This document shows, one piece after another, positions 23,922 to 33,927 of a stretch of 45,553 nt of DNA. The DNA is from Kosakonia oryziphila (GTDB taxonomy: Bacteria > Pseudomonadota > Gammaproteobacteria > Enterobacterales > Enterobacteriaceae). The notes beneath the pieces are model-generated. The model was not told where the DNA came from. It saw nothing but the letters and a program-made list of their open reading frames with translations, and made no database searches. The stretch is from NCBI RefSeq assembly GCF_900094795.1, contig NZ_FMBC01000039.1:1-45553 (forward strand). The letters run 5' to 3'. The translations under genes and the position numbers were made by a program. Every line of letters starts with the position of its first letter. The stretch's first letter is position 1.

Positions 23922-25061
23922 ATGGCATTGAAAAGAATAATGGTGGCCGTGCTGGCATGTCTGATTGTCGCCTGTGACCAAAAACCGGAAACAAATGTGG
24001 GTGCGATGGCTACGCAGGTTGGCGTGGTCACGCTGAAGGCCGAGCCGGTAACGCTATTCAGTGACCTGACAGGGCGCGTCACCGGCACCATGGTTTCTGA
24101 TGTTCGCCCGCAAGTCGAAGGCATCATCAAAAAACGGTTATTTAAAGAAGGAGATGATGTCGTTGCGGGCCAGGTGCTATACGAGATTGATCCGGCAACG
24201 TACCAGGCAAGCTACGATGAAGCCGTCGCTCAGTTGCAGAATGCATTGGCGATTGTTAACAGCAGCAAACTGAAAGCTGAGCGTTACGCCGCACTGGTGA
24301 AAGAGAATGGCGTATCGCGTCAGGATGCAGACGACGCCATGGCAACCTACAAACAAAACGTGGCTTCCGTTGCGCAGTATCGCGCCGCCGTGGAGAGCGC
24401 CAAAATCAACCTCGATTACACCAAAGTCAGAGCGCCGATTTCCGGTCGCATCGGTATTTCCTCTGTTACGCCTGGCGCACTGGTCACCGCCAGCCAGACC
24501 ACGGCGTTGGCAACTATTCGTACCCTCGATCCGATTTACGTCGATTTGACGCAATCGAGCACGCAACTGCTGAAACTGAAAAAACAGCAGTTGCAGAACA
24601 GCGATAACACGGTTCCCGTTACCGTGACGCTGGAAGACGGTAGTCAGTATCAGCATCCCGGTAAACTGGAGCTGACCGAAGTCTCTGTTGATGAGTCCAC
24701 CGGCAGCGTGACACTGCGTGCCGTCTTCCCGAACCCGGAACACGATTTGCTGCCGGGCATGTTTGTGCGCGCCACCGTCAGTAACGGCGTGCGCAGCGAA
24801 GCGATCCTTGCGCCACAGCAAGGGATCACGCGTGATGCCAAAGGCAACGGCACTGCGCTGGTGGTGAATAAAGAGAATAAAGTGGAAAGCCGCGAGGTAG
24901 TTACCGACCGGGTGATAGGCAATAAATGGCTGATAACTCAAGGGCTACAGAGCGGCGACCGGTTAATTACTGAAGGCACCAGCAAAGTGCAGGCCGGTAT
25001 GACAGTGAAAGCGGTGGAAGTCGGCGCTACCGAATCCAGTGATGGAAACGGAGGGAAGTAA
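23922..25061 (+). CDS. RND efflux periplasmic adaptor lipoprotein
   Basis: A 379-residue membrane fusion protein of the AcrA/MexA family linking the pump to the outer-membrane channel. The N-terminus has a lipoprotein signal ending LIVAC, with the lipid-modified Cys at residue 19. The split lipoyl domain is seen as VRPQVEGIIKKRLFKEGDDV and, after the coiled-coil hairpin (about residues 95-160), as YTKVRAPISGRIG. The start at 23922 follows GAGG. The next gene starts after 2 bp. Substrates cannot be deduced. Confidence 0.93.
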   Translation: MALKRIMVAVLACLIVACDQKPETNVGAMATQVGVVTLKAEPVTLFSDLTGRVTGTMVSDVRPQVEGIIKKRLFKEGDDVVAGQVLYEIDPATYQASYDEAVAQLQNALAIVNSSKLKAERYAALVKENGVSRQDADDAMATYKQNVASVAQYRAAVESAKINLDYTKVRAPISGRIGISSVTPGALVTASQTTALATIRTLDPIYVDLTQSSTQLLKLKKQQLQNSDNTVPVTVTLEDGSQYQHPGKLELTEVSVDESTGSVTLRAVFPNPEHDLLPGMFVRATVSNGVRSEAILAPQQGITRDAKGNGTALVVNKENKVESREVVTDRVIGNKWLITQGLQSGDRLITEGTSKVQAGMTVKAVEVGATESSDGNGGK

Positions 25062-25063
25062 TT

Positions 25064-28000
25064 ATGCTGGCTCAGTTTTTCATCCGTCGCCCGGTCTTTG
25101 CCTGGGTTATCTCGATCGTCATTATGCTGCTTGGCATTATCAGCATTAATAACCTGCCGATTGCGCAGTACCCCGATGTTGCGCCACCGCAGGTCAGTAT
25201 CTCAGCCACCTATACTGGTGCGTCTGCGGAAACGCTGGAAAACAGTGTAACACAGGTGATTGAGCAACAACTGACCGGTCTGGACGGCATGCTCTATTTC
25301 TCCTCCACCAGTACTGCGTCTACAGGCCAGGTCAAAATCACCGTCACCTTCCAGCAGGGTACCGACCCGGATATTGCGCAGGTGCAGGTGCAGAACAAAG
25401 TCCAGCAGGCGGAAAGCCGCTTACCGAACGCGGTTACCTCGCAAGGCGTGACCGTGGAAAAAGCGCAAAGCGACTTTCTGCTGGTAATGGCGCTGTATGA
25501 CAAGAGCAACAAAAGTACTTCCTCGGATGTCTCTGACTACCTGGTGAGCAATTTACAGGATGTGTTGGCGCGTGTTAATGGCGTGGGCCGCGTGCAGGTG
25601 TTTGGCTCGGAATATGCCATGCGTATCTGGATGGATCCGAACAAGCTGGCCGCTTACACGCTGATGCCTTCCGATGTGGAAAGCGCGCTGGAAAACCAGA
25701 ATACCCAGGTCTCATCCGGGCAGTTAGGCGCGCAACCGGCAAGCGGCGAGCAGCAACTGGTCGCTACCGTGCGTTCGCGTTCGCGTCTGCAAACGCCGGA
25801 ACAGTTCCGCAATATTGTGTTGAAAACCGAAACCGATGGTTCCGTTGTCCGCTTAAGTGATGTCGCCCGGGTTGAAATGGGCAGCGAGGATTACAGTGCC
25901 AACGTGCTGGCCAACGGCCACCCGGCCGCGGGTATCGCCATTCAGTTGGCCTCCGGCGCGAACGCTTTATCAACCGCTGAACGGGTTAAAAACACCATCA
26001 ATGAGTTCCGCAGTTCTATGCCTGCCGGTTATGCCATCGACTACCCACTCGACAGCACCGACTTCGTCAAAATTTCCATTGAGGAAGTGGTGAAAACCCT
26101 CGCCGAAGCGATCGCCCTTGTGGTGGTGGTGATGTTCCTGTTCCTGCAAAACCTGCGCACCACCTTGATCCCGGCGATTGCCGTACCGGTGGTTCTGCTG
26201 GGAACCTTCGGCGTGCTGGCGGCCTTCGGCTATTCCATCAACACCCTGACGATGTTCGGGATAGTGCTCGCCATCGGCTTGTTGGTCGATGACGCCATCG
26301 TGGTGGTGGAAAACGTCGAGCGTGTGATGCGAGTGGAAGGGCTGCCGCCACGGCAAGCGACAGAAAAATCGATGAAGGAGATCACGGCGGCACTGATTGG
26401 TATTGCTATGGTGCTCTCCGCCGTGTTCCTGCCGATGACCTTCTTCAGCGGTTCCACGGGGGTGATTTACCGCCAGTTCTCTATCACCATCGTCTCGTCA
26501 ATGGTGCTGTCGGTGATCATCGCGTTAACACTCACCCCAGCCCTGTGCGCCACGCTGTTGAAACCGCACAATCATGAAAATGCCGGTAAAGGTTTCTTCG
26601 GCTGGTTCAACCGCAACTATGAGAAATTACAGGAACGTTACCACCAGCGCGTAGCGAAAGTCCTGCATGGCCCCGGCCGTTATCTGGCGCTGTACAGTGT
26701 GCTGTTAATCGGCTGCGCAGTGATGTACGTGCGTCTGCCGACAGGCTTCCTGCCGACCGAGGATCAGGGCTACATCATGGTGCAGTACATGCTGGCTCCC
26801 GGTGCGACAGAGAACCGTACTCTCGAAGTGCGTAAACAGATCCAGAACTACTTCCAGACCAAAGAGAAAAATAACGTTAACGTCAGCATGCTGGTTGATG
26901 GCTTCAGCTTTGCGGGTAGCGGGCAGAACACCGGGGTGGGCTTTATCTCGCTCAAAAGCTGGGATCTGCGTAAAGGCGCAGAGAACAGCGCCGATGCGAT
27001 CGCCAAGCGGGCAATGATGAATCTCTCCTCGATCCGTGATGCACAGATCTTTGTGCTGACACCGCCGTCGGTAAGAGGCCTGGGCCAGTCGAACGGTTTC
27101 ACCTTTGAGTTGCAGGCACGCGGCGGCACCGACCGCGATACGTTGCTGAAACTGCGTAACCAGTTGCTGGCCGAAGCGGCGAAGGAGCCGACGCTATCCA
27201 GCGTACGCCCGAACTCACTGCCGGACTTACCGCAAGTGCAGGTTGACGTGGATGACGTGAAAGCGCAGTCGTTGGGTGTCTCTATCAGCGATATCAACAG
27301 TACTCTCAGTTCGGCTATTGGCGGAACGTATGTGAATGACTTCTCGGATCGTGGACGGGTGAAAAAAGTCTACATCCAGGGAGATTCAGCCTTCCGCAGC
27401 AAACCAGAGGATATCGATAGTTGGTTCGTTCGCGGCACCGACAGCGATGGCAACAGCACCATGGTGCCGTTCTCGTCGTTTGCTTCTGCACACTGGATTT
27501 ATGGCGCGGATGCGCTCTCTCGCTATAACGGCCTCTCTTCCTATGAGATTCAGGGGCAGGCCTCGCCCGGCAGCAGTTCCGGGGAAGCGATGAACACCAT
27601 GGAAAAACTGGCCAACGCCCTGCCAGGCGGGGCCACCACCTATGCATGGAGCGACCTCTCCTACCAGGAACGCCTGGCCGGGAATCAGGCGATGTCGCTG
27701 TATGGTATTTCGCTGATTGTCGTCTTCCTCTGCCTGGCAGCGCTGTATGAAAGCTGGTCAGTGCCCTTCTCCGTCATGATGGTCGTTCCGCTCGGGGTGT
27801 TTGGTTCTCTGTTAGCCATCACGCTGCGTGGGCTGGAGAACGATGTCTACTTCCAGGTGGGGCTACTGACCATCATCGGCTTGTCGGCGAAGAACGCCAT
27901 TCTGATCGTGGAATTCGCGGAGGAAAACTACCGGCGAGGCGAAAATCTGATGGCAGCAGCGATTCACGCGGCCACCACACGTTTACGCCCGATCATCATG

Positions 28001-28228
28001 ACATCGCTGGCGTTCACTGCGGGTGTTTTGCCGCTGGCTATCTCAACCGGGGCTGGCGCTAACAGCCGAATCGCTATCGGGACGGGGATAATCGGGGGGA
28101 CAATCGCCGCCACCTTGTTGGCTATTTTCCTTGTTCTTCTGTTCTTCGTGCTGGTCAGACGCGTATTCCCTTCCGTGCCGGAGGAGTACAAAGCAGTGCG
28201 CGAAACAACAGAAAAATCAGGAGAATAA
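25064..28228 (+). CDS. RND efflux pump inner-membrane transporter
   Basis: A 1054-residue HAE1-family drug/proton antiporter of the AcrB type. Twelve hydrophobic segments and two large periplasmic loops; the N-terminus MLAQFFIRRPVFAWVISI is typical. The proton-relay Asp pair is in GLLVDDAIVVVENV (fourth membrane helix) and the partner Lys in GLSAKNAILIVEFA (tenth). PDVAPPQVSISATYTGASAE is a conserved porter-domain motif. Length is normal and the frame intact. It lies 2 bp after the adaptor and 1 bp before the channel gene. Confidence 0.95.
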   Translation: MLAQFFIRRPVFAWVISIVIMLLGIISINNLPIAQYPDVAPPQVSISATYTGASAETLENSVTQVIEQQLTGLDGMLYFSSTSTASTGQVKITVTFQQGTDPDIAQVQVQNKVQQAESRLPNAVTSQGVTVEKAQSDFLLVMALYDKSNKSTSSDVSDYLVSNLQDVLARVNGVGRVQVFGSEYAMRIWMDPNKLAAYTLMPSDVESALENQNTQVSSGQLGAQPASGEQQLVATVRSRSRLQTPEQFRNIVLKTETDGSVVRLSDVARVEMGSEDYSANVLANGHPAAGIAIQLASGANALSTAERVKNTINEFRSSMPAGYAIDYPLDSTDFVKISIEEVVKTLAEAIALVVVVMFLFLQNLRTTLIPAIAVPVVLLGTFGVLAAFGYSINTLTMFGIVLAIGLLVDDAIVVVENVERVMRVEGLPPRQATEKSMKEITAALIGIAMVLSAVFLPMTFFSGSTGVIYRQFSITIVSSMVLSVIIALTLTPALCATLLKPHNHENAGKGFFGWFNRNYEKLQERYHQRVAKVLHGPGRYLALYSVLLIGCAVMYVRLPTGFLPTEDQGYIMVQYMLAPGATENRTLEVRKQIQNYFQTKEKNNVNVSMLVDGFSFAGSGQNTGVGFISLKSWDLRKGAENSADAIAKRAMMNLSSIRDAQIFVLTPPSVRGLGQSNGFTFELQARGGTDRDTLLKLRNQLLAEAAKEPTLSSVRPNSLPDLPQVQVDVDDVKAQSLGVSISDINSTLSSAIGGTYVNDFSDRGRVKKVYIQGDSAFRSKPEDIDSWFVRGTDSDGNSTMVPFSSFASAHWIYGADALSRYNGLSSYEIQGQASPGSSSGEAMNTMEKLANALPGGATTYAWSDLSYQERLAGNQAMSLYGISLIVVFLCLAALYESWSVPFSVMMVVPLGVFGSLLAITLRGLENDVYFQVGLLTIIGLSAKNAILIVEFAEENYRRGENLMAAAIHAATTRLRPIIMTSLAFTAGVLPLAISTGAGANSRIAIGTGIIGGTIAATLLAIFLVLLFFVLVRRVFPSVPEEYKAVRETTEKSGE

Positions 28229-28229
28229 G

Positions 28230-29669
28230 ATGTCAGCAAGAATTTTGGCAGCATGCGTACCGTTTCTGTTGGCGGGCTGTATTTCGCTGGATCCCCACTA
28301 TGACAGGCCAACTGCGCCAGTCAGCGGCCGGCTTCCTGCCGGGGAGGCCTATGCCTCCCTGAAAGACACCCAGGGGAATAGCTATCGTGATATCGACTGG
28401 CAGCAGTACATTCTTGATGCCCGCCTGCGCCAGGTGGTGGCGATGGCGCTCGACAGCAGTCGCGACCTGCGGGAAGCGGTCGCCAGCGTGAAATCCGCGC
28501 GAGCGCAGTATGGCGAAGAGCGTTCTTATCTCTTCCCGACCATTAATGCCGGGCTGAGCGGCACCCGTTCCCGTTCGCTCAACAACAGCGGCACCGGGAA
28601 TCAGACCGCCCTGACTTCCAGTTATGAAGGCAATGCCAGCACCAGTTCCTTTGAAGTGGATCTGTTTGGCAAAAACCAGAGCCTGACGCGCGAGCAGTAT
28701 GAAACCTGGCTGGGTACTGTCGAAGGGGCGCGCAGCACGCGCCTGACGGTGCTCTACAACACGGTGGATTACTGGCTGACGCTGGCGGCGGATAAAAGCA
28801 ACCTGGTGATTGCGAAAGAGACAGCCGAAAGCGCGCGGCAATCGATGGAAGTCACCCAGACGCAACTTCGTCACGGCACTGCGTCAATGGTAGATGTCTC
28901 TTCCGCCGCCACGACATATCATTCTGCGCTCGCCGATGTGGCGAAATATCAGACCAGCGTGGCGCAGGATAAAAACGCCCTTGATCTGGTGGTTGGGCAG
29001 ACCGTGCCGGATAACCTGATCCCGGAAAACATCGATGCGGTGGCGAATGCGTTCAAAGAGATCCCGGCGGGCATCTCTTCCGACGTGCTGCTTAATCGTC
29101 CGGACGTGCTGGAAGCCGAGCATAATCTGAAATCAGCCAATGCCAGCATTGGCGCGGCACGGGCGAATTTCTTCCCGAGCATCTCGCTGACCGTCAGCGG
29201 CGGCGCGGCAAGCAGCGATCTGTCGTCGCTGTTTAAACGCGGCGCCGGGGTGTGGTCTTTCTCGCCAAGTATTTCGCTGCCCATTTTTACCGGCGGCTAT
29301 AACATTTCGCAGTTGAACTACACCAAAGCGCAGAAGGAGTACTATGTAGCGGCCTATGAGAAATCAGTACAGACGGCCTTCCAGGAAGTGGCTGATGCGC
29401 TGGCGCGTCGCGGCACAATTAACGATCAACTTACCGCGCAGAAAAATAATACCAAAGCGGCCGAAGAGTATTATCGGCTGGCGTATCTTCGCTACCGCAA
29501 TGGTGTGGACACCTGGTTGAACGCACTTGATGCGCAGCGCACGTTATACACGGCCAGAACCTCACTGGTCAGCGTACAGCAGGAGTATTACACCAATCTG
29601 ATTACGCTGTATAAAGTGATGGGCGGCGGTACTGCGTTGAAGGAAAAAACGGCAGAACTACAACAGTAA
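28230..29669 (+). CDS. RND efflux outer-membrane channel lipoprotein
   Basis: A 479-residue OprM/NodT-family factor. A lipoprotein signal ends LLAGC with the lipidated Cys at residue 17, and two OEP repeats follow, each with long helices. NRPDVLEAEHNLKSANASIGAARANFFP occupies the start of the second repeat and is characteristic. The start at 28230 follows AGGAG; the longer upstream frame overlaps the transporter gene and is rejected. Having its own channel distinguishes this operon from acrAB, which uses TolC. Confidence 0.93.
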   Translation: MSARILAACVPFLLAGCISLDPHYDRPTAPVSGRLPAGEAYASLKDTQGNSYRDIDWQQYILDARLRQVVAMALDSSRDLREAVASVKSARAQYGEERSYLFPTINAGLSGTRSRSLNNSGTGNQTALTSSYEGNASTSSFEVDLFGKNQSLTREQYETWLGTVEGARSTRLTVLYNTVDYWLTLAADKSNLVIAKETAESARQSMEVTQTQLRHGTASMVDVSSAATTYHSALADVAKYQTSVAQDKNALDLVVGQTVPDNLIPENIDAVANAFKEIPAGISSDVLLNRPDVLEAEHNLKSANASIGAARANFFPSISLTVSGGAASSDLSSLFKRGAGVWSFSPSISLPIFTGGYNISQLNYTKAQKEYYVAAYEKSVQTAFQEVADALARRGTINDQLTAQKNNTKAAEEYYRLAYLRYRNGVDTWLNALDAQRTLYTARTSLVSVQQEYYTNLITLYKVMGGGTALKEKTAELQQ

Positions 29670-29672
29670 AAG

Positions 29673-29712
29673 CCTCCCCCGCCAGGCTCTAAACTGTCGG
29701 GGGCATTCTATT
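29673..29712 (+). terminator. Hairpin after the efflux operon
   Basis: CCCCCGcCAG pairs with CTGtCGGGGG (one mismatch) around an 8-base loop; only a weak T-rich tail follows. It could be partial, allowing some read-through into the TetR gene 16 bp on. Confidence 0.6.
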
Positions 29713-29727
29713 AACCGGAGCAGGAAG

Positions 29728-30312
29728 ATGGATCAAGGGACGAATCAACAACACAACTGCACGCGCAAGCAGCAGATCATTGAAGCGGCAAAGGTGTGTT
29801 TCAGCGAGCACGGCTTTCATGGATGCAGTATGGCCGAGTTATTCAGCCAGTCGGGTTATGGTGCTGGTCAACTTTATCGTGATTTTCACAGTAAAGAGGC
29901 GCTGATTAATGAGGTGGTAAAAAGTGTCGCTACGGAATGGCGAGCGTTTTTATTTCGCCAGCTACGGTCTGATACGACGCTGAGCGATCTTCTTAATATT
30001 GACTCCGCTTTCTGGTCCGGCTGGAGTCAGCGCGAACACTCGCTGTTGCTGGAAAGTTATTCGGAAGCATCAAGAAATGAACAGGTGCGAAAAATATTAA
30101 CAGACGAAGAAGAACAGACTATTAATTCTCTGGCCGGGAACAGTGAGATCCTGAATAGCGAAACGCAGCAACCGTTTAGTCGGGCGCAAATTCGCCTTCT
30201 GCTGACTATTATCGATGGTTTTATTTGTCGTGTGGTTTACGATCAGCAACTCAATGAAAATGAGCTGCTGCGTCTTAATGCGCTGATTTTTGATAGCCAG
30301 CCGATCGCCTGA
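29728..30312 (+). CDS. TetR-family regulator of the efflux operon
   Basis: A 194-residue repressor. The N-terminal helix-turn-helix (GCSMAELFSQSGYGAGQLYRDF, about residues 32-53) is followed by a diverse C-terminal ligand domain. It lies just behind, and in the same direction as, the efflux genes. This makes it the natural candidate to bind the palindrome at 23894, but that is inference. The next gene, another TetR protein, is convergent, with 11 bp between the stops. Confidence 0.88.
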   Translation: MDQGTNQQHNCTRKQQIIEAAKVCFSEHGFHGCSMAELFSQSGYGAGQLYRDFHSKEALINEVVKSVATEWRAFLFRQLRSDTTLSDLLNIDSAFWSGWSQREHSLLLESYSEASRNEQVRKILTDEEEQTINSLAGNSEILNSETQQPFSRAQIRLLLTIIDGFICRVVYDQQLNENELLRLNALIFDSQPIA

Positions 30313-30323
30313 AAGAAATGGAT

Positions 30324-30878
30324 TTATTTCGCATGTATCAACTTATGTACAATTGCATTAATCATCTGGCGTAATTCATCATCGATGACATAGCCTTTTC
30401 TGCCGCACTGCACTATGACGCCATCCAGCAGTAGTGTGATGACATAATGTCGGGTACGAATAATCGACTCATCCATCTCTGGATGTTGCTGTTTTTCACG
30501 CCGAACAATATCATCCTGCAAGGCGTTGTGAGCCTGCACTACCAGTTTTTTATAACGCGGGTTGCGGGTTGCAGCGGATGCAATATCCATCAACATGAAG
30601 ATATTGTCCTGCAAATCAGCAAAAAAATCTGACGTCTGGAATATATCCAGCGGCTGATTCTCATCACGCCTGGGTTTGTCATCCATATGACTTTTCATAT
30701 TATTAACAATATCGCTCACCAACGCTTCAATGATGCTGTCTTTATTTTCAAAATAGCGATAGATAAGCCCGGCACTGACATTAGCACAGGCGGCGATATT
30801 TTTAATAGAGGCATTGTGAAAGCCTTTTTCTATCATGCAGGTTCTGGCGGCACGGAGTATAAGTTCGTGACGATTCAT
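30324..30878 (-). CDS. Second TetR-family regulator
   Basis: About 184 residues from the ATG at 30878, preceded by GGAGCC; an upstream ATG at 30941 would add 21 unlikely residues. The helix-turn-helix is ASIKNIAACANVSAGLIYRYFENK (about residues 24-47). It is convergent with the other TetR gene and lies 149 bp downstream of the SIS isomerase on the same strand. It is not a close copy of the first TetR, and its target is unknown. Confidence 0.85.
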   Translation of the reverse strand: MNRHELILRAARTCMIEKGFHNASIKNIAACANVSAGLIYRYFENKDSIIEALVSDIVNNMKSHMDDKPRRDENQPLDIFQTSDFFADLQDNIFMLMDIASAATRNPRYKKLVVQAHNALQDDIVRREKQQHPEMDESIIRTRHYVITLLLDGVIVQCGRKGYVIDDELRQMINAIVHKLIHAK

Positions 30879-31027
30879 TGTCTGGCTCCGAAAATAAATA
30901 CCATCATATAATGAAATACTAATAACGCCAAGCCAGCGCAAAACAAGACCATGAAATTACGACAGTCATCACGCAAATAATCGGAAGCGGAAAAATGAAT
31001 TAACGAAGCGCAACGCGCTCCGTGACA

Positions 31028-31588
31028 TTATTCAAAATCAGCATGCCGTTTAAACATACTGTGGCTGGATTCGCCAAGCTGCGCCATCAGTTCAAGAATA
31101 ATCGCGTCACAGGTGATGAAACAGAGCTGCTCGAAAGCGGAACCCATCGGCTGAGAAAACGCGCCTTCAGCGCGAGCATTCTCCGTCTTTGCTGTGCCCG
31201 GCAAGGCCAGTACGCAGGTTGCCAGACGGCCAATGGAAGAGTCGGCCTTCAGGGTGATCAGCGCCACATCAACCCCGCTTTCCACCGCTTTTTGCGCCAG
31301 GCTTTTCAGGCTACCGGTTTCACCGCTGCCGGAAGCAAGAATCAATAAATCCCCCGCTTTACTGTGAGGCGAGGAAATTTCCCCTACTACGCTGACGGAA
31401 AAACCAAGGTGCAAAAGCCGATTAGCGAAACCACGGATAGCAATGCCGCTCCGCCCGGCGCCCTGCAAAAAGATATGACCCGCTTTTCTGATATGCGCGA
31501 TGAGCCGATCAGCTTGCGCGTTATCAATGCCCTGCGCGTTTTGCGCCAGTTCATTTAAAATATTGCGGATGTTTTGCTGCACGCCCAC
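31028..31588 (-). CDS. SIS-domain sugar isomerase, HxlB-like
   Basis: A 186-residue protein resembling 6-phospho-3-hexuloisomerase, which interconverts hexulose 6-phosphate and fructose 6-phosphate. A single SIS domain is evident (IFLQGAGRSGIAIRGFANRL, then LILASGSGETGSL). The start is GTG at 31588, 8 bases after AGGAGG. In ribulose-monophosphate pathways it is paired with HxlA (a hexulose phosphate synthase), but no such gene is adjacent, so it may serve a different sugar phosphate. Confidence 0.85.
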   Translation of the reverse strand: MGVQQNIRNILNELAQNAQGIDNAQADRLIAHIRKAGHIFLQGAGRSGIAIRGFANRLLHLGFSVSVVGEISSPHSKAGDLLILASGSGETGSLKSLAQKAVESGVDVALITLKADSSIGRLATCVLALPGTAKTENARAEGAFSQPMGSAFEQLCFITCDAIILELMAQLGESSHSMFKRHADFE

Positions 31589-31979
31589 TTTCTTGCCTCC
31601 TGAAGCCGATGCAATACCTCACCACGGCAAAGAGCATAGCGGGATTTACGCAGAAAATAAGCAGCGAAGCGTAAATCTTCCGCTACCTTGATGCCATCGT
31701 GGTTATTTTTCTGCCCTCGAAAAATATCATCTGATTTAATGATATGCCGGACAGAAGGCGCGTTATTTCTCTTTTTCCGCCAGGTTGAGGGCTATTTCGG
31801 TAGCACCTCCGAAAAGTCATTCACTAAAAACTGCAAATGAAAATACTGTGAAGTTAATTTTGTGCTGACGATCATGTTTTTTTGGCAAGATTATTTTACT
31901 CGCACAAATTTATAAAATTCAGAATTTTCAGTTATTACACTCAAAACTCCTGACAACCTCCTTGCCTAAGAATAAAACC
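31589..31979. other. Non-coding gap upstream of the OprB porin
   Basis: AT-rich, with no supported gene. A hairpin ATATCAT-N8-ATGATAT lies at 31724-31745. A half CRP-like site (TGTGA) is at 31847. No clear promoter could be assigned. Confidence 0.4.
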
Positions 31980-33320
31980 ATGAAATATATAAAAACAGTG
32001 GTGAAACAACCCGTAATATCCGCTTTATCCGGAGCCTTATTCCTTTGTATGCAGCCCAGCCTTGCTCATGCTGCTGACGCCTTCAGCGCCGATTCCCCGT
32101 GGATGTTTGGCGACTGGGGCGGCACCCGCAGCGAGTTACAGAAAGAGGGTGTCGATTTCCAGGTGAATTACACCATGGAAGCTGCATCAAACCTGGCTGG
32201 TGGCTATAACACCTCAACGACGGCGCACTACAGCGATCAGCAGGCGTTCGGCGTTAATCTCGATCTGCAAAAACTACTCAACTGGCAGGATACCGAGTTC
32301 CAGTTAACCATCACCAACCGTGACGGGCAGAATATCGCCGATCAGGTGGCCGATCCGCGTACCGGCATGCTCTCTTCCCCGCAGGAAGTGTATGGACGTG
32401 GGCAGACCTGGCGTCTGACACAGTTCTGGCTACGTAAAGGCTTCTTTGACGATGTACTGGATGTGAAAGCCGGCCGCGTGACCGTTGGCGAAGATTTCGA
32501 TAATTTCGACAGTAAGTTCCAGAACCTGGCGTTCGGCAGCGGCCAGGCGGGTAACTGGCGCGGCGATCACTGGTACAACTGGCCGGTATCCCAGTGGGGC
32601 GGCCGCGTGCGTATTAATTTCACGCCGGAAGTCTTTATGCAGGTCGGTTTCTACAACCAGAACCCGTATAACTACGATCGCGGCGACGGTTTCCGTTTTG
32701 AATTCAGCCCGACAGAAGGCAACCTTGTTCCGGTAGAATTGGGCTGGAAACCGCTACTCGGCGCGGACAAACTGCCGGGGAATTACCGTATTGGTTACTA
32801 CTACTCTTCGACCAACGATAATGTTTACGGCTCATGGCGCGATGGCAGTTATCAGGATACCGCCCACTCTTACGGCGGCTATATCCTCGCCCAGCAACAA
32901 CTGACCGCGCAGGGCGGCTCCAGCGATCGCGGTATTACGCTAACCGTTCAGGCGGTAATGAACGACCACAAAACATCAAAAACTGACAACTATCAGTCGA
33001 TTGCACTGACGTGGAAAGGGCCGTTTGACGCGCGTCCGCAGGATGAAATTGGTGTCGGCGCAGGCCGTATCCATATCAACTCCTCTTACACCCGCATGCT
33101 CGGCGACCAGAACCACTTCAATGGTGAGACGGACTATAACAGCTTGGCCTACCTGCCGGTTCAGGACGGTTCCGAGTACAACTACGAAATCTATTACAAC
33201 ATTCAGGCGACGAAATGGCTACAAATTCGCCCGAACTTGCAATACATTTCCGCCCCGGGAGCAGTTAGCCAGGTTGATGACGCCTTTGTTGGCGGCGTTA
33301 CGGCTAACATCAACTTCTGA
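31980..33320 (+). CDS. OprB-family carbohydrate-selective porin
   Basis: A 446-residue outer-membrane protein. The signal peptide ends near residue 31 (SLAHA, then ADAFSAD). The OprB signature DSPWMFGDWGGTRSELQKEGV begins the mature part. Sixteen or so beta strands follow, and the C-terminus TANINF ends in Phe. The start ATG at 31980 is preferred over an upstream TTG at 31962. OprB proteins import glucose and related sugars. It stands alone, with a strong terminator behind it. Confidence 0.9.
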   Translation: MKYIKTVVKQPVISALSGALFLCMQPSLAHAADAFSADSPWMFGDWGGTRSELQKEGVDFQVNYTMEAASNLAGGYNTSTTAHYSDQQAFGVNLDLQKLLNWQDTEFQLTITNRDGQNIADQVADPRTGMLSSPQEVYGRGQTWRLTQFWLRKGFFDDVLDVKAGRVTVGEDFDNFDSKFQNLAFGSGQAGNWRGDHWYNWPVSQWGGRVRINFTPEVFMQVGFYNQNPYNYDRGDGFRFEFSPTEGNLVPVELGWKPLLGADKLPGNYRIGYYYSSTNDNVYGSWRDGSYQDTAHSYGGYILAQQQLTAQGGSSDRGITLTVQAVMNDHKTSKTDNYQSIALTWKGPFDARPQDEIGVGAGRIHINSSYTRMLGDQNHFNGETDYNSLAYLPVQDGSEYNYEIYYNIQATKWLQIRPNLQYISAPGAVSQVDDAFVGGVTANINF

Positions 33321-33332
33321 TCGCCATAAAGC

Positions 33333-33362
33333 AAAATCCACGCTCCGGCGTGGATTTTCTTG
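33333..33362 (+). terminator. OprB porin terminator
   Basis: AAAATCCACGC and GCGTGGATTTT form a perfect 11-bp stem with a 4-base loop, followed by CTT. It abuts the convergent gene's end and probably serves both. Confidence 0.88.
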
Positions 33363-33365
33363 CGC

Positions 33366-33809
33366 TTAAGGCAGAGAAGAATACTTGCCCAACTGCATAA
33401 ACAGCCCGAACCAGTCTTCCATATGCCAGGTTTTTGTTACGCGCTCACCGTTAAGTTCGTGCATTTCATGCAAACGGATGCGGACAAATTTCCCCGTCGC
33501 TTCCACCCCCATAAACGTTCCCTGATGTGTCCCGGTAATCTCCGCGCGAACGGCAATCTTACCGGGAAGCTGCATCAAATCCTGAATGACAATCTGCACA
33601 TCGGGAAAAGCAGCGATAAAGCTTCTGATAATGGGTTTTAACCCTTGCGGCCCGTTAGCCTGGCCGGGAGCCAGCGGAATATCCTGCCAGTCTGGCGTTA
33701 CTGCTTCATCGAGCAGATCGGGGTTTTGCAGGCTAAACGCCTGATAGATTTTTTCCACGGCCTCGCGCTCGCGCATAAGACGATTTGCCGCTTCATTATG
33801 GTCTGACAT
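33366..33809 (-). CDS. SnoaL-like ester cyclase-family protein
   Basis: About 147 residues with a SnoaL-like alpha+beta barrel: KIYQAFSLQNPDLLDEAVTP near the start, the FPDVQIVIQDLM strand, and GTFMGVEATGKFVRIRLHEM with the conserved His region. These proteins act on small hydrophobic or cyclic substrates, but many have unknown substrates. The ATG at 33809 is used, with GAGG about 9 bases upstream. It is divergent from the LysR gene at 33928, the classic arrangement of a regulator and its target. Confidence 0.82.
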   Translation of the reverse strand: MSDHNEAANRLMREREAVEKIYQAFSLQNPDLLDEAVTPDWQDIPLAPGQANGPQGLKPIIRSFIAAFPDVQIVIQDLMQLPGKIAVRAEITGTHQGTFMGVEATGKFVRIRLHEMHELNGERVTKTWHMEDWFGLFMQLGKYSSLP

Positions 33810-33927
33810 CACTACCTACCTCGCAGGCTGACGATTTTACATTGGTTTATTTGTCGTACGTCGCTAGTATCACATTGGCGATATCAATAAATAAAACAAA
33901 TATAAGATATAGAGGAGTATTCGTTTT

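Noticed and set aside
31847-31862. CRP site before the OprB porin
   Set aside because: Only the left half (TGTGA) matches; the right half is poor.
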